Assembly (NCBI GenBank): GCA_018266395.1
Contig: JAFEAM010000021.1
Location: forward strand, 124,001-188,000
Direction: 5' to 3'
Length of the DNA: 64,000 nt
Source: Bacteroidota bacterium
Lineage (GTDB): Bacteria > Bacteroidota > Bacteroidia > Cytophagales > Cyclobacteriaceae
Below are positions 52,922 through 62,147 of this stretch, one piece after another (the first letter of the stretch is position 1; every line of letters starts with the position of its first letter). The position numbers and the translations under genes are program-made. The notes beneath the pieces were generated by a model. The model saw nothing but the letters and a program-made list of their open reading frames with translations. It did not search any database and was not told where the DNA came from.

Positions 52922-54687
52922 GATTTTACTTCCGGCGCCTCCAATAAAATTTCCGATACTGCAGCTCCCGACGGAACCATGGGGAACACATTATCTTCCC
53001 TTCCCACTACGGCTTCCAGCAGGAATGCCCCAGGAGCCGCGAGCATTTCCGTCAGAGCATCCGAAAGATCATCGCGATGATCTATTTTCCTTCCGGGAAT
53101 TCCGAAAGCATCTGCCAATTTGATAAAGTCAGGGTTCTCCATCTCTGTGAAAGAGTAGCGTTTGCCATGGAAGAGCTGCTGCCACTGCCGCACCATGCCC
53201 AGGAAGTTGTTGTTCAAAACCAGGATCTTCACCGGCACTTTATACTGCATGATGGTGCCCAACTCCTGAACAGTCATCTGAAACCCCCCATCGCCTGCAA
53301 TGGCGATCACCTGTTTTTCTGGTGAGGACAATTTCGCACCGATCGCTGCCGGTAACGCGAAGCCCATGGTACCGGCACCCCCTGAGGTGATGCTCGTGCG
53401 GGCCTTTTTATAGTTGTAATAGCGCGCCGTCACCATCTGATGCTGTCCGACATCCGTGACAATGGTTGCCTCGCCATTGGTCATCGCGGAAAGCATGTTG
53501 ATGACTTCTGCCATCATCAGCGGCCCGGAGGGATTGAATTCATGGTGAACGACTTTCTCGTATTCAATTTTTTCATATTCCCGGAACGTCTGAATCCACT
53601 GGTCGTGTCTTCTGGTATCACACCGTCCGGTGAGCGCTGTCAATGCTTCTTTTGCATCCGCATGGACCGACACATCGGCCTTGATGATCTTGTTAATCTC
53701 AGCCTTGTCGATGTCTATATGAATAATCTTTGCCTGGCGCGCATACTTGCTCACGTTGCCTGTCACACGATCGTCAAAGCGCATGCCCAGTCCAATCAAT
53801 ACATCACACTCGTTGGTATTCAGGTTCGGTCCATAGTTGCCGTGCATGCCCAGGTAACCGGCATAATTTGGATGATCGGTTGGAAAACAGCCGAGCCCCA
53901 GCAGCGTGCACGCAACGGGTATACCGGTCTTTTCCGAAAATGCAATCAACTCTTTGGATGCTCCCGAGAGGAGAACCCCCTGCCCTGCAAGGAGGTAAGG
54001 TCTCTTCGCATTGTTGATCAGATCGACAGCCTGTTCTATCTGGTTCATTTGCAGGACAGGCCTGGGTTTGTAGGTGACAATCTTCTCGCACCGCTTGTAC
54101 TCAAACTCGTCGATCATCTCGTTTTGTGCATTCTTGGTGATGTCCACCAGCACCGGCCCAGGTCTGCCTGTTTTAGCGATGTAGAAAGCCCTCGCAACCG
54201 CAGATGCAATATCTCCGGCTTCAGTCACCTGCACATTCCATTTCGTTACCGGAATGGTGGTGTTGATTACATCGGTCTCCTGGAAGGCATCGGTTCCCAA
54301 CAGATGAGCAAACACCTGACCGGTGATGCACACCACCGGAGTGGAATCAATCAACGCGTCCGCAAGTCCTGTGACGAGGTTCATTGCACCTGGTCCAGAC
54401 GTAGCAACGGCCACACCCACTCTGCCGGATGCCCTTGCAAAGCCCTGCGCTGCATGAATGGCTCCTTGCTCATGCCGAACCAGTACGTGATTCAGCTTGT
54501 CAGCATAATGATACAATGCATCATATACCGGCATGATTGCGCCACCAGGGTAGCCGAACAACACATCCACACCTTCGCCCACAAGGCAACGCAATAATGC
54601 CTCAGCTCCTGAAATCTTTGTTGTTGTGCGGGCAGGCATTTCTTCAGCCAACACCTTTTTTTTATCCTTCGTCAGTAACGCATCCAT
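52918..54687 (-). CDS. ilvB: Acetolactate synthase large subunit
   Basis: 589 residues from ATG 54687, or 573 from ATG 54639, which would avoid the 26-nt overlap with ilvD. The thiamine diphosphate enzyme makes acetolactate and acetohydroxybutyrate. [18 protein letters not shown] carries the catalytic glutamate. [14 protein letters not shown] with [12 protein letters not shown] is the ThDP-Mg motif, and the FAD region is in between. Confidence 0.95.
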   Translation of the reverse strand: MDALLTKDKKKVLAEEMPARTTTKISGAEALLRCLVGEGVDVLFGYPGGAIMPVYDALYHYADKLNHVLVRHEQGAIHAAQGFARASGRVGVAVATSGPGAMNLVTGLADALIDSTPVVCITGQVFAHLLGTDAFQETDVINTTIPVTKWNVQVTEAGDIASAVARAFYIAKTGRPGPVLVDITKNAQNEMIDEFEYKRCEKIVTYKPRPVLQMNQIEQAVDLINNAKRPYLLAGQGVLLSGASKELIAFSEKTGIPVACTLLGLGCFPTDHPNYAGYLGMHGNYGPNLNTNECDVLIGLGMRFDDRVTGNVSKYARQAKIIHIDIDKAEINKIIKADVSVHADAKEALTALTGRCDTRRHDQWIQTFREYEKIEYEKVVHHEFNPSGPLMMAEVINMLSAMTNGEATIVTDVGQHQMVTARYYNYKKARTSITSGGAGTMGFALPAAIGAKLSSPEKQVIAIAGDGGFQMTVQELGTIMQYKVPVKILVLNNNFLGMVRQWQQLFHGKRYSFTEMENPDFIKLADAFGIPGRKIDHRDDLSDALTEMLAAPGAFLLEAVVGREDNVFPMVPSGAAVSEILLEAPEVKS

Positions 54688-56341
54688 CGGCAGCGGTTTT
54701 CACTTGTTTGGCATACTTGTATAACACGCCACTGGTCACTCTCAGTGCGGGCGCTTTATAGTGCGACCTTCTGATCGCCAGGGTTTTTTCGTCCACCAGC
54801 AAATTCAGTTGTCGCTTTTTGACATCTATTTCAATCCAGTCTCCGTCTTCAACCAGACTCAGTAATCCTCCGTCAAACGCTTCAGGAGTAATGTGGCCAA
54901 CCACGAATCCATGCGTGCCTCCTGAAAAGCGTCCATCGGTTATCAGTGCCACATTCTTGCCCAAACCTGCACCCATGATCAGGGAGGTGGGCTTCAGCAT
55001 CTCAGGCATGCCCGGCGCTCCCTTGGGTCCGACAAAACGGATCACCACCACATCTCCTTCCTTTATCCTTCCCGATTGGATGCCTGCCAGTAATTCGAAT
55101 TCGCCATTGAATACGCGAGCCGTCCCCTTGAACCGCTCTCCTTCTTTGCCAGTGATCTTGGCAACTGATCCCTTCGACGCCAGATTCCCGTAAAGGATTT
55201 GAAGATGACCCGTCTTTTTGATCGGACGTTCCATTGGCATAATGACATCCTGCGAATTGAAGTCTAGCGGTTTTACGGTCTCGAGATTTTCGCGGATCGT
55301 CTTTCCGGTAACCGTGAGGCAATCTCCGTCGAGAAATCCTTTATCAAGCAAATACTTCATCACCGCCGGTGTTCCACCGATTCGGTGAAGATCTTCCATG
55401 AGATACTTACCGCTGGGTTTGAGATCTGCGAGGAGTGGCGTTTTGTCGGAAACACGTTGAAAATCCTCCTGCGTTAAATGCACGCCTACACTCTTGGCCA
55501 TGGCAATGAGATGGAGAACAGCATTCGTGGATCCTCCAAGTGCCATCACAATCGTGAGAGCATTGTCAAACGCCTGGGGAGTCATGATATCCCGGGGCTT
55601 GATGTCATTCTTCAGCAAATGCTTGATCGCGGCGCCTGCCTCGCTGCACTCTTGTGATTTCTCCTTGCTTAGCGCGGGATTGGACGATGAATAGGGAAGA
55701 GACATTCCCAATGCTTCGATAGCCGATGCCATGGTATTGGCTGTGTACATACCGCCACATGCACCAGCTCCTGGACATGCATGCTGTATAATTCCCTTGT
55801 AATCTTCATCCCCAAGCTTGTTGGCAAGCTTCTCGCCCAGTGCCTCAAATGCAGACACGATGTTAAGCGATCTTCCTTTCCAGTTTCCGCCGGCAATCGT
55901 ACCGCCGTATACCATGATGGCCGGACGGTTCAACCTTCCCATGGCGATGAGTGAACCAGGCATATTTTTATCGCAGCCTACAACGGCGATAAGCCCATCA
56001 TAATATTGTGCACCGCATACGGTCTCAATGGAATCAGCGATGACCTCGCGGCTCACGAGTGAATATCGCATTCCCTCCGTGCCGTTCGACATTCCATCGC
56101 TTACTCCAATAGTGTGAAAGATCAATCCTACAAGTTCCTGGTCCCATACCGCCTGCTTCACCTCCCCCGCCAGTGCATTCAAGTGCATGTTACAGGTGTT
56201 GCCGTCAAAACCGGTACTGACTATACCTACCTGTGCTTTCTTGAGATCGTTCTCATTGAGGCCAATGCCGTAGAACATCGCCTGAGATGCCGGCAACGTG
56301 GGGTCCTGGGTAAGGGTCTTGCTGTATTTGTTCAATTCCAT
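54662..56341 (-). CDS. ilvD: Dihydroxy-acid dehydratase
   Basis: 559 residues. It dehydrates 2,3-dihydroxy-3-methyl acids to the oxoacids of valine, leucine and isoleucine. The iron-sulfur cysteines are in VGCDKNMPG and [31 protein letters not shown] near the C-terminus is diagnostic. It lies 6 nt downstream of ilvE. Confidence 0.95.
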   Translation of the reverse strand: MELNKYSKTLTQDPTLPASQAMFYGIGLNENDLKKAQVGIVSTGFDGNTCNMHLNALAGEVKQAVWDQELVGLIFHTIGVSDGMSNGTEGMRYSLVSREVIADSIETVCGAQYYDGLIAVVGCDKNMPGSLIAMGRLNRPAIMVYGGTIAGGNWKGRSLNIVSAFEALGEKLANKLGDEDYKGIIQHACPGAGACGGMYTANTMASAIEALGMSLPYSSSNPALSKEKSQECSEAGAAIKHLLKNDIKPRDIMTPQAFDNALTIVMALGGSTNAVLHLIAMAKSVGVHLTQEDFQRVSDKTPLLADLKPSGKYLMEDLHRIGGTPAVMKYLLDKGFLDGDCLTVTGKTIRENLETVKPLDFNSQDVIMPMERPIKKTGHLQILYGNLASKGSVAKITGKEGERFKGTARVFNGEFELLAGIQSGRIKEGDVVVIRFVGPKGAPGMPEMLKPTSLIMGAGLGKNVALITDGRFSGGTHGFVVGHITPEAFDGGLLSLVEDGDWIEIDVKKRQLNLLVDEKTLAIRRSHYKAPALRVTSGVLYKYAKQVKTAADGCVTDEG

Positions 56342-56347
56342 GAAGTA

Positions 56348-57241
56348 CTAAACGATAACGTAGCTGTAGCTCCGGTCGAGGACGATATTGTGATAAGCTT
56401 CCTGGATTACGGCGCCAAGAGATTTCTTCCAGGCTTTCCGGAAAGGCTGACCATCGATGGACTCAATGGTCGTGACCTCGGCCGCCGTACCACAGAAAAA
56501 TGCACAGTCTGCGTCGAAGAGCTCTTCAGGTTTGAAGAACCTCTCCTCTACCTTGATATCAAGTTCATGACATATTTCCAACACCGTTTTGCGGGTAATT
56601 CCGGGGAGTATGCTGCCAAGGGGTGGTGTGAACAGTTTACCATGTTTTTCAAAAAAGAAATTGGCGCCCGGGCCTTCAGCAACATTTCCATTGATGTCCA
56701 GCATAAGAGCTTCATCGAAGCCCCGCTCTTTCGCTTCCATAGTGGCCATGATGGAGTTCACGTAGTGTCCGCATGCCTTTGCTTCCATTTTAAGCGACTT
56801 GGGGTTGGGCCGCTGAATGCCGGAGATGCACACCTTGAGCGAGGAGTGACTGAAGTATTTGCCCCAGTCCCAGGCGGCGATCATCAACGATACTTCTTTG
56901 GGAGCTGTGAGCGACATGTTGGGGCCGCAGAAAACCAGAGGACGCAGGTAAGCATTGGCGAGACCGTTGCGCTCCAGCACCTGGTAGGAGATCTGGGTCA
57001 GTTCATCCACAGAATAATCGAACGGAATGCCAAGAAGCTGACAGCTGTGGCGCAGCCTTGCGTAGTGTTCGAAAGGTTTGAAAATCTTAGTGCCATGAAC
57101 AGTCTTGTAGGACCGGATACCCTCAAAGGCGCCATAGCCATAGTGCATGGTTTGGCCGAACAGATCCGTGCGGGCCTCTGAGGCCTTCACGAATTTTCCA
57201 TCGAAAAAGATAATCGTGTTATCGTCGTAGTAGTGAGCCAT
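56348..57241 (-). CDS. ilvE: Branched-chain amino acid aminotransferase (class IV)
   Basis: 297 residues from ATG 57241 (the longer frame from upstream runs into the leader). PLP fold-type IV, with GQTMHYGYGAFEGIRSY, YLRPLVFCGP and LDINGNVAEGPGANFFF for the cofactor. It performs the last step of Leu, Ile and Val synthesis. First structural gene of the ilvEDBNCA operon. It follows the leader peptide, the terminator and the 16-nt element. Confidence 0.93.
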   Translation of the reverse strand: MAHYYDDNTIIFFDGKFVKASEARTDLFGQTMHYGYGAFEGIRSYKTVHGTKIFKPFEHYARLRHSCQLLGIPFDYSVDELTQISYQVLERNGLANAYLRPLVFCGPNMSLTAPKEVSLMIAAWDWGKYFSHSSLKVCISGIQRPNPKSLKMEAKACGHYVNSIMATMEAKERGFDEALMLDINGNVAEGPGANFFFEKHGKLFTPPLGSILPGITRKTVLEICHELDIKVEERFFKPEELFDADCAFFCGTAAEVTTIESIDGQPFRKAWKKSLGAVIQEAYHNIVLDRSYSYVIV

Positions 57242-57252
57242 ATGATATTTAG

Positions 57253-57268
57253 AACAATCGTTAGTTTG
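57253..57268 (-). promoter_or_regulatory. 16-nt element shared with the leuC leader
   Basis: Reverse-strand CAAACTAACGATTGTT, identical to 48602-48587, 11 nt before the ilvE ATG and after the terminator. It occurs only in the two branched-chain operon leaders as far as I can see, and not in front of pheA. Confidence 0.6.
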
Positions 57269-57281
57269 TCGCAACTTCCTG

Positions 57282-57313
57282 AAAACAAAACCGCCCCGAT
57301 TTTGTCGGGGCGG
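57282..57313 (-). terminator. Attenuator terminator in the ilvE leader
   Basis: Reverse-strand CCGCCCCGA (57313-57305), loop CAAAA, TCGGGGCGG (57299-57291), then TTTTGTTTT (57290-57282). Nine bp, GC-rich stem with a U tract interrupted by one G. It lies about 40 nt before the ilvE ATG and 25 nt after the leader peptide stop. Confidence 0.85.
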
Positions 57314-57352
57314 CCTGATCTTTCAACTTATAAATGGATCAAAACCACCCCG
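57306..57352 (-). promoter_or_regulatory. Antiterminator pairing of the ilvE leader
   Basis: CGGGGTGG (57352-57345, in the last codons Ala-Gly-Trp of the leader peptide) can pair over 8 bp, one of them G-U, with CCGCCCCG (57313-57306) of the terminator 5' arm. It would form when the ribosome stalls on the Leu/Val/Ile codons and be masked when the ribosome reaches the stop. Confidence 0.75.
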
Positions 57353-57446
57353 CGGTTTGCAGAATAATAATGACCACCACCAGCAAAGCACGTTGTGCCA
57401 ACCTCTGCAGTAAATTTCCAATCCTCGGAATGCTCAACAACTTCAT
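57339..57446 (-). CDS. Leu/Val/Ile leader peptide of the ilv operon
   Basis: 35 codons from ATG 57446 to TGA 57339. Codons 21-29 encode LLVVVIIIL, so all three branched-chain residues are tested in one run. It ends QTAGWF. A longer frame upstream is possible (to 57530), but the internal ATG fits a leader better. Comparable to ilvL of enterobacteria, which contains VVVIII. It precedes an attenuator terminator. Confidence 0.83.
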   Translation of the reverse strand: MKLLSIPRIGNLLQRLAQRALLVVVIIILQTAGWF

Positions 57447-57465
57447 GTTTTGCCTGTTGTGGTTA

Positions 57466-57496
57466 CAAGAATCAATAAAAATGACATGACATTCAA
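57466..57496 (-). promoter_or_regulatory. Weak promoter candidate of the ilv operon
   Basis: Reverse-strand TTG (57496-57494), a 20-nt spacer and GATTCTTG (57473-57466), which departs from TAnnTTTG at two positions. A start 6-7 nt further would give a leader of about 13 nt before the leader peptide ATG. Confidence 0.25.
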
Positions 57497-57593
57497 TCCT
57501 TTTCAGGAAAATATTTGGAATACACGTCATTAACGAATGTTAGGTAGATCATACTTCTCGTAACTTGTCCATCTCACAAGACAAAACTGAAAT

Positions 57594-57986
57594 ATGAATC
57601 GATTGCACTTCCTCCGTTTCGCTGCTTCATTGTTGGGTGTGGCGGGACTTACTAGTTTTGCAGCCGCATCCCCAAAGCGCATGTTGTCTCATCATGTATT
57701 CTTCTGGTTGAAAAACCCCCAGAGCGAGGCCGACAAGGCAAAACTGATTGAAGGGCTACAAACCCTCCGCAAGATTGAGACGGTCAGAGAGATCCATCTC
57801 GGGGTGCCTGCTTCCACCGAGCAGCGCGATGTAGTGGATCATTCGTACAGCGTTTCGGAATTGATCTTCTTTGATGACGTGAAGGGACAAAATACTTACC
57901 AGGACCATGCGATCCACCAGGCCTTCGTCAAGAACTACTCCCACCTTTGGAATAAGGTGGTGGTATACGATGCCATGGATATTTGA
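57594..57986 (+). CDS. Exported Dabb (stress-responsive A/B barrel) protein
   Basis: 130 residues: a signal peptide (NRLHFLRFAASLLGVAGLTS), then a dimeric alpha/beta-barrel ferredoxin-like domain beginning LSHHVFFWLKNP and containing the REIHLGVPA and YQDHAIHQAFV features of Dabb. Such domains bind small molecules or act in ring and oxygen chemistry, and the ligand is unknown. It converges on the FAD monooxygenase gene with 7 nt between. Confidence 0.83.
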   Translation: MNRLHFLRFAASLLGVAGLTSFAAASPKRMLSHHVFFWLKNPQSEADKAKLIEGLQTLRKIETVREIHLGVPASTEQRDVVDHSYSVSELIFFDDVKGQNTYQDHAIHQAFVKNYSHLWNKVVVYDAMDI

Positions 57987-57993
57987 AATCACG

Positions 57994-59145
57994 TCAGCAA
58001 TCAAACTTTACATTGTAAAGCGATTTCAACTGCCGGGTAACTACAGACGGAGGAATCAGTCTTAACAGCGAATTCCTTACGGCTATACCCATACGGTTTT
58101 CCCATTGCGCGAGCTTTCCGAATTTCCAGGACTGATCGACAATCCATGTTGTTCTCGGGAGCCGGTGCCTTTCAAATCTGCTGAACGCTTCCAGTGGTTC
58201 ATATTTAAGAAGCGTCTTTGCCAGTGTCGCTGCATCCTCTATCGCCATGCAGGCGCCCTGGCCCATGTTGGGAGTTGTGGCATGCGCTGCATCACCCATC
58301 AGCAGTACCCGGTCGAAAGCAAAGCGATTCATCGGTTGAAGATCAATGATGTCGCCCCAGATGAGTTGTTCATCCCGGGTCCGCTTCAATATTTCCTGAA
58401 TCGGATGATGAAAGTCGCCAAACTCGCTCAGTAGATCTTTCGTGGTGAAGGCTTTCAAACGCTGATCCTGTGCTCCTGCATTAAGGGTGGCAAACCAGTA
58501 GACTCGGTTCCTGGTAAGGGGAACAATTCCGAAGCGTTTACCTGGTCCCCATGTCTCGGACATTTCATCCCAGTCAAAGTCAGAAGGCAGGTCATCGATA
58601 ACGGCACGCCAGCAGGTGTAGCCGGCATAGCGGGGTAAGCTTCCCGGAACCAATTGCTTCCGGACAGCAGAGTGTATGCCGTCGCAGGCGAGCAGATAGT
58701 CAGCGGAGACTTCCGATCCATCCTGGAACTTTGCTTTTACTTCTTTCTCATCCTGCATGAATGACTGCAGGGTCTTTCCCAGCATGAGGGTTCCGGGCTG
58801 AAGCAGAGATAGAAGTACTTCATGAAGATCTGCCCGGTGAATGGTAAAGTTGTGAATGACGCCCAGCTGGGAAGAGATCAGCTCTGAATTGGTGAAGCTG
58901 ATAACCTTGCCGCGGTGGTCCTTGCCATACATGCGACGCATCTCTTTTCCAGCGCCAATTATTTCCTTGTCGATACCGATGGATGCAAAAGCCTTGATGG
59001 CATTGCCGGCCAGTCCCAGTCCGGCACCCAGTGGCCTGATCTCATTCGCTGATTCATAAACGACAGCGTTCAGCCCTGCCCTCTGCAGAGCGATGGCCGT
59101 AGTGAGGCCACCAATACCTCCTCCAATGATGATGAATGTAGACAT
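57994..59145 (-). CDS. FAD-dependent monooxygenase (PHBH/UbiH type)
   Basis: 383 residues from ATG 59145. FIIIGGGIGGLTTAIALQRAG binds the ADP part of FAD, LLACDGIHSAVRKQL is the DG motif, and LMGDAAHATTPNMGQGACMA is the GD motif. It hydroxylates an aromatic or related acceptor using NAD(P)H and oxygen. The substrate is unknown. The longer reading frame upstream has an unlikely leader. It is divergent from the glycosyltransferase gene. Confidence 0.88.
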   Translation of the reverse strand: MSTFIIIGGGIGGLTTAIALQRAGLNAVVYESANEIRPLGAGLGLAGNAIKAFASIGIDKEIIGAGKEMRRMYGKDHRGKVISFTNSELISSQLGVIHNFTIHRADLHEVLLSLLQPGTLMLGKTLQSFMQDEKEVKAKFQDGSEVSADYLLACDGIHSAVRKQLVPGSLPRYAGYTCWRAVIDDLPSDFDWDEMSETWGPGKRFGIVPLTRNRVYWFATLNAGAQDQRLKAFTTKDLLSEFGDFHHPIQEILKRTRDEQLIWGDIIDLQPMNRFAFDRVLLMGDAAHATTPNMGQGACMAIEDAATLAKTLLKYEPLEAFSRFERHRLPRTTWIVDQSWKFGKLAQWENRMGIAVRNSLLRLIPPSVVTRQLKSLYNVKFDC

Positions 59146-59287
59146 GCGGACTTGAACGGATGGAAATATTGAAAGTTGGCATTTGATTGCAAAAAGTGCT
59201 GATCGAATAAAGTTGCCTTTGCGCCCGAACCTGTCGTTCTTTGCATCCGGCAGCCACCGAAGATTCCCTATCGACCATCTACCTCGC

Positions 59288-60187
59288 ATGTCATCAACTT
59301 CAACGGTCACTTTTCATCCGGCACAAAGAACCGGCGATGAAGTTTTTTCCATCCTGATTCCAACCTGGAATAATCTTGCTCATCTGAAGTGCTGTGTGGA
59401 AAGCATCAGGAAGAACTCTTCGTTGCGGCACCAGATCATCGTGCATCTCAACGAAGGCACCGATGGTTCATTGGAGTGGGTCAAATCGCAGGGACTGGAT
59501 TATACGAAGTCTGATCAAAATGTGGGCGTTTGCTACGGGTTCAATGCACCCTCTGCTCTCGCGCGCTGCGAGTACATTCTGCTCTCGGATGATGACTTCT
59601 ACTTTGCACCCGGCTGGGATGAATCCCTGATGGAAGAAATCCGGAAGGCTCCAGCGCCACTCTTCTGCATTTCCGGAACGATGATAGAGCACACCAAATC
59701 AAGGAACAGCTGTGCGATGGCACCCCATGATTTCGGCAAAACGGTTCAGTCGTTTGATGAGGCCAGGTTTCTGAAGGAATACATGAACATACCCTTTGGA
59801 GACTGGAATGGCAGCAACTGGTATCCGCTGGTGATGCCCCGTTCACTCTGGATTCTGATCGGCGGACTCAGTGTTGAGTTCTCCCCTGGCATGGGCTCCG
59901 ATCCCGACATGATGATGAAACTGTGGCATGCTGGTGTTCGATACTACAAAGGGGTGAGCAGCTCGAGGGTATATCACTTCGGGTCGAAGACCACGGCAAG
60001 GATCGTTCACAATAATGCGAACAAGCAATTCCTGCACAAATGGAATATATCCATTTCGACATTGTACAAATTCATGCTTAGGATGGGCGAGCCTTTTGCA
60101 GGCACACTCGCAGGACCGCGCGAAGGCGGCGATTATCAGCGCAGGATTATACGAGACCAGATCAAGAAGGTGATCGGACTCAGCTGA
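59288..60187 (+). CDS. Glycosyltransferase family 2
   Basis: 299 residues from ATG 59288. The GT-A domain starts FSILIPTWNNLAHLKCCVES and has the DxD-like LLSDDDFYFAPGW for the metal and nucleotide sugar. No transmembrane helix is evident, so it is a cytoplasmic enzyme acting at the membrane surface. It probably adds a sugar to a glycan. It converges on the DegT gene with only 1 nt between, and together they suggest a surface polysaccharide role. Confidence 0.85.
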   Translation: MSSTSTVTFHPAQRTGDEVFSILIPTWNNLAHLKCCVESIRKNSSLRHQIIVHLNEGTDGSLEWVKSQGLDYTKSDQNVGVCYGFNAPSALARCEYILLSDDDFYFAPGWDESLMEEIRKAPAPLFCISGTMIEHTKSRNSCAMAPHDFGKTVQSFDEARFLKEYMNIPFGDWNGSNWYPLVMPRSLWILIGGLSVEFSPGMGSDPDMMMKLWHAGVRYYKGVSSSRVYHFGSKTTARIVHNNANKQFLHKWNISISTLYKFMLRMGEPFAGTLAGPREGGDYQRRIIRDQIKKVIGLS

Positions 60188-60188
60188 C

Positions 60189-61337
60189 CTACCAGCCAGC
60201 CTTAATCACATTACATATGTATTCCACGTCCTCCACCTTCATGTGGAGGTGCAACGGCAATACTATATAGTTATCCTCGATAGCGTCCATGAAAGGCAGA
60301 TCGTCTCTCCTCCCGCCCAGGATGGAATACCGGTCATTCCGGTAGTGAACCTGGCCGGACTCAATTTTCTTTTCACGGAGTTTCCTCATGAAATCCTCGC
60401 GACGTTCTACGAGAGCCGTAAGCAGCCATGCCGCATGGGTACGATCGGTTGCATCAACGCCCAGCAACTTGATACCCCTGGCTCCTGCCAGTTCCTTGCG
60501 ATAGACTTGAAACAAGTTCTGCCTGTATGCGAGTGTCTTGTCAAATTCATGAAGGGCGGCAAGACCCATGGCGGCGCCGATGTCTGTCATCTGGTATTTA
60601 TATCCAACTTCCCAGATGTCGTTCTCCCAGATTCCCTTTTGTTTATTGGATCGGTCTATTCCAAACCAGCGAATACGTTCGGCCTTAGGCATGAGATCAT
60701 GGTTCCTGATCGTCAGCATGCCACCATCTCCTGTTGTTATATTTTTGATCGCCTGAAAGGAGAACATTGTGAAATCTGAAATCGAGCCAATCGGTTTTCC
60801 TTTGTAGGTGGCTCCCAAGGCGTGAGCTGCATCCTCGATGATGGGAATCCCGTGTTCCTTGGCCAGTGCTGTGAGCTCGTCCATATCACAGGGGAGTCCG
60901 CCATAGTGCACACAAACGATGGCCTTCGTTTTGTCGTTGATCAGTTCCCGTACATGGTTGACATTAATATTGAGTGTCTCCGGATCCACGTCGGCAAACC
61001 GGAATTTCACTCCCATATAAAGAAACGGGATGGTAGTGGCCGTGCACGTAAATACGGGTGTGATGACTTCATCCCCCTCCTTCAGACCGGCCAGGATGTA
61101 GGCCAAGTGCAACGCATCGGTACCTGAACCAACAGCCAGCGCGCGGTTGCCCTGACCGAATTTTGCTTCGAACTCCTTTTCAAATCGGGCTACCCGCGGA
61201 CCCTGCCCGATCCAACGACCCTTCAAAACCTCCGTGACAGCCTCAATGGCAGATGGCGGAACGTGCGGATAAAACAAAACAATTCCCTCTCCTTCCTGCA
61301 TGACAGGAAGTTCATTCATGGGCTTCTCCTTGGACAT
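60189..61337 (-). CDS. DegT/DnrJ/EryC1/StrS-type sugar aminotransferase
   Basis: 382 residues, fold-type I PLP. Lys198 in FSFQAIKNITTGDGG is the cofactor lysine, and GSGTDALHLAYILAGLKEGD and EDAAHALGATYKGKPIG match the family. It would form an aminodeoxy-sugar nucleotide. With the convergent GT2 gene it points to an aminosugar-bearing glycan. It has a good promoter and a palindrome in its leader. Confidence 0.9.
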   Translation of the reverse strand: MSKEKPMNELPVMQEGEGIVLFYPHVPPSAIEAVTEVLKGRWIGQGPRVARFEKEFEAKFGQGNRALAVGSGTDALHLAYILAGLKEGDEVITPVFTCTATTIPFLYMGVKFRFADVDPETLNINVNHVRELINDKTKAIVCVHYGGLPCDMDELTALAKEHGIPIIEDAAHALGATYKGKPIGSISDFTMFSFQAIKNITTGDGGMLTIRNHDLMPKAERIRWFGIDRSNKQKGIWENDIWEVGYKYQMTDIGAAMGLAALHEFDKTLAYRQNLFQVYRKELAGARGIKLLGVDATDRTHAAWLLTALVERREDFMRKLREKKIESGQVHYRNDRYSILGGRRDDLPFMDAIEDNYIVLPLHLHMKVEDVEYICNVIKAGW

Positions 61338-61346
61338 CAGATTTAT

Positions 61347-61360
61347 CTCTTAATTAAGAG
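61347..61360. promoter_or_regulatory. Perfect 14-bp palindrome at the DegT promoter
   Basis: CTCTTAATTAAGAG lies 4 nt downstream of the -7 element (reverse strand) and 10 nt before the start codon, overlapping the predicted start of transcription. A dimeric repressor could bind there. The regulator is unknown. Confidence 0.45.
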
Positions 61361-61363
61361 GCC

Positions 61364-61371
61364 CAAAGTTA
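61364..61371 (-). promoter_or_regulatory. -7 element of the DegT-type aminotransferase gene
   Basis: Reverse-strand TAACTTTG matches TAnnTTTG exactly. The predicted start is at about 61358 and the leader is about 20 nt. A -33 TTG is not obvious. Confidence 0.5.
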
Positions 61372-61445
61372 GGGATAAATGACCTTCTAAATTCCTAATT
61401 GCAGATTACTGATTTGCAATAAGGTTAACGGAACTAGGACAACCT

Positions 61446-62081
61446 TTATAGGTTTGGTTGAGGCGTAGTCCGAAGATAAGGCTTGATCCGCTTGTGTCCT
61501 TTGGGGAATTTCTTGGGAATGTCCTCATCCTTCACCGCCGTTGTAATGATTACATCCTCACCCTGTTTCCAGTTTGCAGGCGTGGCCACGCTGTATCCTG
61601 CGGTAAGCTGTAAACTGTCGATCACGCGTAGCAGTTCATCAAAATTCCGACCCGTCGAGGCCGGGTACGTGATCATGAGTTTGACTTTCTTATCGGGCCC
61701 GATGACAAACACGGATCGCACAGTGAATTTGTCGCTCACCTGAGGGTGTACCATGTCGTAGAGGTTCGCCACTTCAAACTTCGGGTCGGCTATGATCGGG
61801 AAGTTGACGTGAGTATGCTGTGTCTCGTTGATATCGCCAATCCACTCTCGATGAGATTCAACAGGATCGACACTCAATGCCATCACCTTTACATTACGTT
61901 TGTCGAATTCATGTCGGAGTTTAGCTACTGCACCCAGTTCGGTGGTGCAGACCGGTGTGAAATCTGCAGGGTGTGAAAACAACACACCCCAGGAATTTCC
62001 AAGGTAGTTGTGAAACTGAATCTTGCCCTCTGTGGTGTCCGCCGCAAAATCAGGCGCTACGTCTCCTAAGTGTAAGCTCAT
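61446..62081 (-). CDS. 1-Cys peroxiredoxin (Prx6 type)
   Basis: 211 residues. The peroxidatic Cys45 lies in HPADFTPVCTTELG, with the conserved Arg in the later segment. The long C-terminal region (DEDIPKKFPKGHKRIKPYLR) and the absence of a clear resolving cysteine place it in the Prx6 group. It reduces peroxides. It follows an Rrf2 regulator on the same strand, which suggests redox control. Confidence 0.91.
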   Translation of the reverse strand: MSLHLGDVAPDFAADTTEGKIQFHNYLGNSWGVLFSHPADFTPVCTTELGAVAKLRHEFDKRNVKVMALSVDPVESHREWIGDINETQHTHVNFPIIADPKFEVANLYDMVHPQVSDKFTVRSVFVIGPDKKVKLMITYPASTGRNFDELLRVIDSLQLTAGYSVATPANWKQGEDVIITTAVKDEDIPKKFPKGHKRIKPYLRTTPQPNL

Positions 62082-62102
62082 GACTGAATGGGTTTAAGGT
62101 AA

Positions 62103-62134
62103 CAAACATAGTTAAACTCTACTGATTTTGTAGA
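62103..62134 (-). promoter_or_regulatory. Peroxiredoxin promoter with an upstream dyad
   Basis: Reverse-strand TATGTTTG (62110-62103) is a perfect -7 element. Just upstream the dyad TCTAC-N7-GTAGA (62134-62118) occupies the spacer region where a repressor would interfere with polymerase. The Rrf2 gene begins upstream of it, and it is the obvious candidate to bind. Confidence 0.45.
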
Positions 62135-62147
62135 ATTAAAAAACATG

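Noticed and set aside
53440-54597. Long open frame (385 residues) antisense to ilvB
   Set aside because: It is the shadow of a well-conserved gene in another frame. The product is rich in His, Cys and Arg, has no recognisable motif, and ilvB is clearly real.
56114-57181. 355-residue open frame antisense to ilvD and ilvE
   Set aside because: Overlaps two conserved enzymes on the opposite strand and has no family resemblance.
57339-57530. The longer 63-codon version of the ilv leader
   Set aside because: The ATG at 57446 gives a compact leader that starts after the likely promoter. The longer version adds 28 codons with no control residues.
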